In this document: in pieces, positions 7,371-11,794 of the stretch
Position numbering within the stretch: position 1 is the stretch's first letter
How the letters are laid out: the number at the start of each line of letters is the position of its first letter
Made by a program: the position numbers and the translations under genes
Assembly: GCA_027619145.1 (NCBI GenBank)
Contig: JAQCGA010000063.1
Span: forward strand, 1 to 11,794
Direction: 5' to 3'
Source of the DNA: a bacterium
Lineage (GTDB): Bacteria; Latescibacterota; UBA2968; GCA-2709665
Length of the DNA stretch: 11,794 nt
Notes under the pieces: generated by a model
What the model saw: only the letters and a program-made list of their open reading frames with translations
Database searches by the model: none
Told to the model about the DNA's origin: nothing

Positions 7371-7386
7371 AAAAACAGGATCTGTT
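7371..7386 (-). terminator. Weak hairpin with T run after the beta-propeller gene
   Basis: AACAG / CTGTT arms (7382-7386 and 7374-7378) with a 3-base loop. The run of five T (7371-7375) includes the last two bases of the stem. It is 25 bases downstream of the TAA stop. The stem is short, so termination here is uncertain. Confidence 0.25.
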
Positions 7387-7410
7387 GCCCGAAAATCCGG
7401 AAAATGACTT

Positions 7411-9222
7411 TTAAATTGGCAGCTGGACGCGCATCAGAGTTGCTTCGGAACCGAAGATAAGCATCCCGTCCGCTGTCACGAAAAATCCATGCGCACCGCG
7501 TGATCCGGGGCTGCCAATTGAAGGGTGCCGGGCAAGAATCCGCGTACTGTTGTCAGACGGGTCAATGCAGTACACGGCATCGTCGCCCAGACCAACGATC
7601 AGGCCGTCCAAACCAACGGGCTCCCGGTTGAGATGAGGAAACCGGAGGTTCTTCACCGGCAATTCCCCAACAAAGGTGACGGTGCGGGCCTTCGGGTCGA
7701 AAACGTAAAACTTGCCCTCGGCCAAGCCGTAGATGAGACCGTTACAGCCTCTAACGGCGCGGCCATAAGTCTTTGTGCCCGGTACGGGACAAGTCTGGTA
7801 AACCATTTCTTTCTGGTCGGTGTCCCACAAAAAAACGCAGGCCTCTGTAGCCGTGGGAATAGCGCTACTTCCTCCCCGGATGGAGGTGGTACAGAAAAGT
7901 TCGCCAGTTTCGGAAACCGGGGCAACGTACTCCACACTCTGCTCCGGAACCGGCGTGGGCCAGTGCTCCAGTGCGAGGCTCTTCGGATCCACACACATCA
8001 GCGCACCGCCCAGACGTCCTTTGGACGGCTCGGTCCCGGTATACAGCAGGTTGTCCGGACCGATACACCACTGAATCGGACGCTCCTGGCCCGGAACCTT
8101 TCCCAGGCAGCGGGGATTAACCCCCTTCTCAATCGGACGGCCAGGATCGTACACATCCACATAAGCGCCCATGTAACTGCACAAGAACAGGCCTTCGGGC
8201 AGGCTGACCGTATCGTACACCTGGCAGCTCCCCGATCCCAGAATACCCAGATCAGCGAACTCGCCGGTAGCCGTCTGATAGCTGAACGACCGCCCCGGAA
8301 GCGCACCGGATCCATATATCGTTCCGTCGCGCTCGCAGGAAACGCTGTAGATCCAGACCCTCCGCCCCCTGTAGTCTGTTGCCAGTGTGGTCGTCTCGCC
8401 CGTTCCTTCATCCGTAAGATGCAGTCTACCTTCGTTGTCAATTCCGCCAACACGTTTCCCATCGGCAAGCAGGAGCGGACTCTCCCTGGCGGGCGCGGTT
8501 TCACCTGGAACAATCCGGTCCGGCAGACAACGAAAAACCTCCTCACCAGCCTTCCCGTACACCTTCCCGTCATCTCCGGTCCAGAGCTGGGGTGCGCCCT
8601 GCTTGCCAGTGAGAGATTCCGGGAGAATCTGTCGCTTCTGGCCGGTTTCCACATCGAAGGCCCAGCACTCCATGTGATGCAGACCAACCGGACAGTAAAC
8701 GATGTTGTCGTCACTGACGGCCACGGAAGGAAAAATGTAAAACTGACGTTCGTCGTCGGGTAGGCGGCCAATATTCTGAATCTCGCCGGTGCGGGTGTCG
8801 CAACAAACCAGTGTGGCATTCGGATAAGTCCCAACGTAAAACCGACCGTCGGGCGCCAGCGCGCCGGAGGCGAAGTAGTTGGCCGGGTCTGCGGGTACAC
8901 CCAGGTCTTCCAGGGATTGCTTTTGAATATCGTATCTGAAAAAATGGGCCGGATTTCCGGCATAGACGTACACGTTACCGTCCGCGCCAGCGGTGATGGT
9001 GATTTTGCCTTCCCCGTATGAACTCAGATCATGATGGAGAACCTCCCCGGTATCCGGACGCACGCCCACCAAAGCGACAGAACCGAGAACGGTTTCGAGA
9101 TAAGCGGCCCAGGCAACCTCCTGCCCATCCGGACTTCGGGTAAGAGCGGTAAAACTGAGTTCACGGATTCTCAACGGTTCGCCAAGAGACTCAAAAACAG
9201 GGGCGGGTTCATTTGCAGACAT
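7411..9222 (-). CDS. Beta-propeller protein of unknown function
   Basis: A 603-residue protein built of short repeating units with the pattern (D)G-x-(V/I)Y-x-G near strands and D-x-x-T/S-x-(E/T) turns, for example ADGNVYVYAGNP, PDGRFYVGTYPNATLVCCD, NGLIYGLAEGKFYVFDP and LDGLIVGLGDDAVYCIDP. This is the look of a multi-bladed beta-propeller of the PQQ/NHL/YVTN-like group; I cannot name a family or enzymatic residues. No signal peptide or membrane segment is visible. ATG 9222 has a strong AAGGAG site 8 bases upstream. It starts 44 bp after the kelch gene. Codon choice differs from its neighbours: the first six threonines (within ~77 codons) are all ACC, while the heparinase-like gene uses ACG for the great majority of its threonines; ATC, GCC and CTC are also commoner here. 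This suggests separate ancestry or different expression. Confidence 0.75.
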   Translation of the reverse strand: MSANEPAPVFESLGEPLRIRELSFTALTRSPDGQEVAWAAYLETVLGSVALVGVRPDTGEVLHHDLSSYGEGKITITAGADGNVYVYAGNPAHFFRYDIQKQSLEDLGVPADPANYFASGALAPDGRFYVGTYPNATLVCCDTRTGEIQNIGRLPDDERQFYIFPSVAVSDDNIVYCPVGLHHMECWAFDVETGQKRQILPESLTGKQGAPQLWTGDDGKVYGKAGEEVFRCLPDRIVPGETAPARESPLLLADGKRVGGIDNEGRLHLTDEGTGETTTLATDYRGRRVWIYSVSCERDGTIYGSGALPGRSFSYQTATGEFADLGILGSGSCQVYDTVSLPEGLFLCSYMGAYVDVYDPGRPIEKGVNPRCLGKVPGQERPIQWCIGPDNLLYTGTEPSKGRLGGALMCVDPKSLALEHWPTPVPEQSVEYVAPVSETGELFCTTSIRGGSSAIPTATEACVFLWDTDQKEMVYQTCPVPGTKTYGRAVRGCNGLIYGLAEGKFYVFDPKARTVTFVGELPVKNLRFPHLNREPVGLDGLIVGLGDDAVYCIDPSDNSTRILARHPSIGSPGSRGAHGFFVTADGMLIFGSEATLMRVQLPI

Positions 9223-9266
9223 CGGGAACTCTCCTTGAAATCAAAAACTTTTCTGGATCGGTTTCA

Positions 9267-10682
9267 TTATACCGGAATCACATGTAGCATATAACTCTGT
9301 CGCGCCGTCTCACCGTCCTCGTCGTACGCCTCAATGGTCACCTTCACATCTTCTACCTGGCCTGGCGTTCCACGCACCAGCCCCGTCTCCCCGTCAATTT
9401 CCAACTCCGTCAGCCGATAACGCACAGACTTCCGGCTCACGTTGAAATCCGCCCGCGCCCGGTACGAATACTGCGCCGTTACAAACTCCTCTACCTTCGG
9501 TTGCGTCACAAACGTCAACCCCTGGATCTCCAGGTGCCACGCATCGTTCATCAACGGCCAGGCATTTCCGCCTACGACCCACAGCTTTTCGTCAAACACA
9601 TACGCGGCATACTCGTGGCGAGCCGTCCAGATCGACTCGGTCTCCAGCCTGTGCCAATCCACTCCGTTGGCCGAATACCACACATCGTCAAAATTGTTCC
9701 ACGTTGGCTCTGCACGGAATCCACCCATCAACCACAATCGATCCCTGTACACAGTTACCGTCGTCCACACCCGTGGCGGCCACGGTGCATTCTCTGTCAC
9801 CTGTTCCCACGTCACCCCGTCGCTGGAACACCACACATCGTTATATGCTCTGAACGGATGGTATGTAGAAATCCCACCACCCACAATCCACATCTTTCCG
9901 TCGAAGGCCGTCACCATACTGTAAAGCTGGCGCCCAGACCAGGCCGCGTGTTCTACCTCCAGTGTCCAGTTCACCCCATCTGTCGAAGACCACACATCGT
10001 TGTGCACCTTCCCACTGCCAATCCCACCCATCAACCACATCCGCCCGTCAAACACCACTGCACCCGCCCCGTACCGTCCAGACCAGGGCGCCTGATCCAA
10101 CACCAGATCCCACTTCTCTCCATTCTCTGAAGAAAACAATCTTCCCACCTGGCTCACCACCCACATCCGGTCTCTGTACACCCAGGTAGGAGGAATATTC
10201 ACTCCGCCCTCACAGGGAATTTTCCCCGCCTCCGTCCAGGACTTCCCATCTTCCGAGCGCCACACATCATTTACCAGCGGCGGCGTGTACCCCCCAATCA
10301 ACCACATCTGATCTTTGAACACCATCTCCCCCGTCGAGTCCCGGGGAATCCATTTATTCTGTTCCGCCACCCGTTTCCAGTTTGGCGTAGCCGCCGCCCG
10401 AATCACCTTCACCATATACGTGCTCTCGCCATTCGCCGACGCCACCTTCACTTCCACCGAATTCCGGCCCACCGTCAGGTCCAGGCTCGTACCACCTTCT
10501 TTTGCCGGCGCTCCATTTACCGTCAGCTTATCGCCCGCTTCCGCAACCTCTGCGTGCACTGCAATCGCATCTACGCGGCTGGGCACGTACACCGTGAACA
10601 CCTTCCGGGCCAAACCAAACCCCGGCGACAACTTACCCGGCTCAACCGAAAGCGACTTTAACACCGGTTCTCGTTCATCCAT
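9267..10682 (-). CDS. Kelch-repeat protein with N-terminal cadherin-like domain and C-terminal Ig-like domain
   Basis: A 471-residue protein in three parts. Residues ~7-95 match the cadherin-like beta-sandwich pattern: L-x-SLSVEPGKLSPGF, FTVYVPS, KLTVNGAPA, LTVGRNSVEVKVASANG and YMVKVIRA. Residues ~100-390 hold six kelch-type units; five have a clear (M/L)W-(L/I/V)-GG strand (126-131, 215-220, 264-269, 316-321, 367-372), four of those followed by NDVW/DDVW and S-x-DGVxW and the last by NDAW; the second unit (~170-200) has WVVSQ in place of the Gly pair. The last ~80 residues look like an Ig-type sheet domain (ELEIDGETGLVRGTPG). Such architecture is normally secreted, yet no signal peptide is seen. 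ATG 10682 has GAGGAG 8 bases upstream and lies 18 bp after the cupin gene, so the two are co-transcribed. The ORF ends with tandem TAA TGA. Role unknown; a binding or carbohydrate-related function is inference. Confidence 0.85.
   Translation of the reverse strand: MDEREPVLKSLSVEPGKLSPGFGLARKVFTVYVPSRVDAIAVHAEVAEAGDKLTVNGAPAKEGGTSLDLTVGRNSVEVKVASANGESTYMVKVIRAAATPNWKRVAEQNKWIPRDSTGEMVFKDQMWLIGGYTPPLVNDVWRSEDGKSWTEAGKIPCEGGVNIPPTWVYRDRMWVVSQVGRLFSSENGEKWDLVLDQAPWSGRYGAGAVVFDGRMWLMGGIGSGKVHNDVWSSTDGVNWTLEVEHAAWSGRQLYSMVTAFDGKMWIVGGGISTYHPFRAYNDVWCSSDGVTWEQVTENAPWPPRVWTTVTVYRDRLWLMGGFRAEPTWNNFDDVWYSANGVDWHRLETESIWTARHEYAAYVFDEKLWVVGGNAWPLMNDAWHLEIQGLTFVTQPKVEEFVTAQYSYRARADFNVSRKSVRYRLTELEIDGETGLVRGTPGQVEDVKVTIEAYDEDGETARQSYMLHVIPV
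9678..10270 (-). repeat. DNA-level repeat of the kelch 'DVW' element
   Basis: On the plus strand the 11-mer CCACACATCGT occurs at 9678-9688, 9831-9841 and 9990-10000, with a one-base variant at 10260-10270. Spacings are 153, 159 and 270 bp, so one kelch unit (~50 codons) separates the first three and the degenerate second unit fills the larger gap. It encodes (N/D)DVW on the minus strand. Confidence 0.7.
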
Positions 10683-10700
10683 CGCACGCTCTCCTCGTCG

Positions 10701-11237
10701 TCATTTCCACTCTTTTTTCAGCGGACCATTTTCCCCATACACCGGATCGGTCGCGGGCAAAACCACCTCCGCAATCTCCCGAACCGCAGTCTGCCGCTCC
10801 GCAATCTTCCCATAACACATATCCGGATGCTGTCCAGGCAGATATCCACCCACCACCAGCAACTCAGAATCCGACCCCAGGTTCTGATGTCCAACCCCCG
10901 CCGGAATCACCACCACATCACCCGCCGTTACAGACAACACCTCGCCCGTCTTCCCACCAAACCGCACCTTTGCCTGCCCTCTACAAATTCCCAGCACCTC
11001 GTGTGCAGTTGCATGGTAATGCGGAAAAGAATAGATCCCGTTCCGCCACAAATTCCCCCATCCATTGGCAGCAAAAACCTTCTCGCATACCACCGCCGGA
11101 TCCTCCATCACCAGCTTCAGCACACCTGGGTACACCAGCAGCGGTAACCGGTTATTCGGAATTTCTCCATCGTCCTCCAGTCGGTACACCGCCACATCTA
11201 CAGATCGAACCCAATCTGAATTTTCATACGCCATCAT
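10701..11237 (-). CDS. Small cupin-domain protein (YjlB-like)
   Basis: A 178-residue single-domain cupin. Motif 1 is FPHYHATAHEVLGICRGQA with H73, H75 and E80 as likely metal ligands, and motif 2 is AGDVVVIPAGVGHQN with H117 as the fourth ligand. The HYH-x-TAHEVLG and GDV-x-IPAG-x-GHQ strings, followed by VVGGYLPGQHPDMCYG, resemble the YjlB family of bacterial cupins, whose substrate is not established. Two adjacent ATGs exist (11237 and 11234); a GGAG element is 7 bases before the first, which I use. It lies 22 bp after the hypothetical gene and 18 bp before the kelch gene, indicating an operon. It ends with TGA. Cytoplasmic; no signal peptide. Confidence 0.9.
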   Translation of the reverse strand: MMAYENSDWVRSVDVAVYRLEDDGEIPNNRLPLLVYPGVLKLVMEDPAVVCEKVFAANGWGNLWRNGIYSFPHYHATAHEVLGICRGQAKVRFGGKTGEVLSVTAGDVVVIPAGVGHQNLGSDSELLVVGGYLPGQHPDMCYGKIAERQTAVREIAEVVLPATDPVYGENGPLKKEWK

Positions 11238-11259
11238 CCTTCATCTCCCTGCCAGTAGA

Positions 11260-11794
11260 TCACTTCCTATTATTAATAACCTGCAACGCCTCCATCTGCC
11301 GGTCCGCCTTTGCCGCACGCGCAAGCGCTTTCGCCTCCCCGCACGTAATCAACCGGTTTCCGCGCCACCGCAAACCAAACAAAGACCGCACACAATGCCA
11401 TTTTACGTGTTTTTTGATCACTGACTCATACGCCTCTGACGCTGTGTATCGCCTGTACTCCCGTTCCGGATCAACCCGCTTCAACCGCTGGTTCAACTCC
11501 GCAAGCTGTGTCTCCAGCAGAAGCCGTGCCCGAATAAATGAGAGGAAGTCCCGCGTCTCAGCAGAACCCTCCATATAAGCCAACTTTGCAATCCGATCCG
11601 CCTTCTCCACACTCATCCATCCCTTCTCCGCCAGAATCCTCGCCACAGACTCCCGCAACATTTCCTGGTCTTCCTTTCGGAGTGTACCTGTTTGCACCAG
11701 CGCATCCAGTACCGCTTCCGATTCTCTCCTGGCTACCGCAACACCAAACGCCAGCACGCCCCGCTGTTGCTCCCTCCTGAAATGCCCTGTATTG
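11260..11794 (-). CDS. Hypothetical helical protein, 5' end beyond the window
   Basis: The frame is open to the right edge, giving up to 178 codons. A GTG at 11757 is a possible internal start, but the good AGGAGG site upstream is 15 bases away, too far, and no other start fits, so the gene probably begins outside the window. The visible part is charged and mostly helical: SEAVLDALVQTGTLRKEDQEMLRESVARILAE recalls the repeating helix pattern of phasin-like (COG3937) proteins, followed by a likely coiled coil (LLLETQLAELNQRLKRVDPEREY). The C-terminus is basic with two cysteines (CVRSLFG and LITCGE) and is not phasin-like. I cannot assign a function. It is followed 22 bp later by the cupin gene, so they are likely co-transcribed. 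Confidence 0.65.
   Translation of the reverse strand, partial: NTGHFRREQQRGVLAFGVAVARRESEAVLDALVQTGTLRKEDQEMLRESVARILAEKGWMSVEKADRIAKLAYMEGSAETRDFLSFIRARLLLETQLAELNQRLKRVDPEREYRRYTASEAYESVIKKHVKWHCVRSLFGLRWRGNRLITCGEAKALARAAKADRQMEALQVINNRK

Noticed and set aside
9266..9271. Perfect TATAAT on the minus strand at the end of the kelch gene as promoter of the propeller gene
   Set aside because: The hexamer overlaps the GTA TAA codons and no acceptable -35 is found 16-18 bases upstream.
1..11794. CRISPR arrays, insertion sequences, tRNA or rRNA genes
   Set aside because: No direct-repeat array, transposase-like frame, terminal inverted repeats or cloverleaf-like sequence was seen on reading both strands.

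Overview
This is a bacterial window in which every convincing gene lies on the minus strand, so transcription runs from right to left. Gene order in that direction is: a partial hypothetical protein (right edge), a small cupin, a kelch-repeat protein with a cadherin-like domain, a second beta-propeller protein, cinA, a HicA/HicB toxin-antitoxin pair, a DapA/N-acetylneuraminate-lyase family protein, a GHL6-type glycoside-hydrolase-like protein with a beta-galactosidase trimerisation-like domain, and a heparinase II/III-type polysaccharide lyase that runs off the left edge. Genes are tightly packed with good Shine-Dalgarno sites. Stop codons include TAA, TAG and TGA, so the standard bacterial code applies.

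The source looks like an uncultured, environmental, carbohydrate-degrading bacterium. The combination of heparinase II/III, GHL6, DapA-like and kelch genes without signal peptides, and the CinA sequence style, recall Chloroflexota or Poribacteria/Latescibacterota-type genomes. This is an impression from memory of families, not a demonstrated assignment.

Layout: (i) 1-5305 is a probable three-gene catabolic operon (dapA-like, GHL6, heparinase-like; gaps of 37 and 56 bp). A plausible pathway is lyase or hydrolase attack on an oligosaccharide followed by aldolase-type processing of a sugar acid. None of the three proteins has a signal peptide, so the work would be cytoplasmic on imported oligomers. 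(ii) 5411-6093 is a HicAB module with its own promoter, inverted-repeat operator and terminator; the toxin carries an in-frame nonsense codon. (iii) 6112-7335 is cinA with an altered C-terminal deamidase site. (iv) 7411-9222 is a beta-propeller gene whose codon choice differs sharply from its neighbours. (v) 9267-11794 is a second short operon: hypothetical, cupin, kelch protein.

I see no mobile element, CRISPR array, tRNA or rRNA. The points most worth a second look are the broken hicA with its preserved frame and ATGA overlap, the DapA-like protein that keeps the Schiff-base lysine but lacks the usual threonine/tyrosine motifs, the altered CinA deamidase motif, and the compositional island at the beta-propeller gene.
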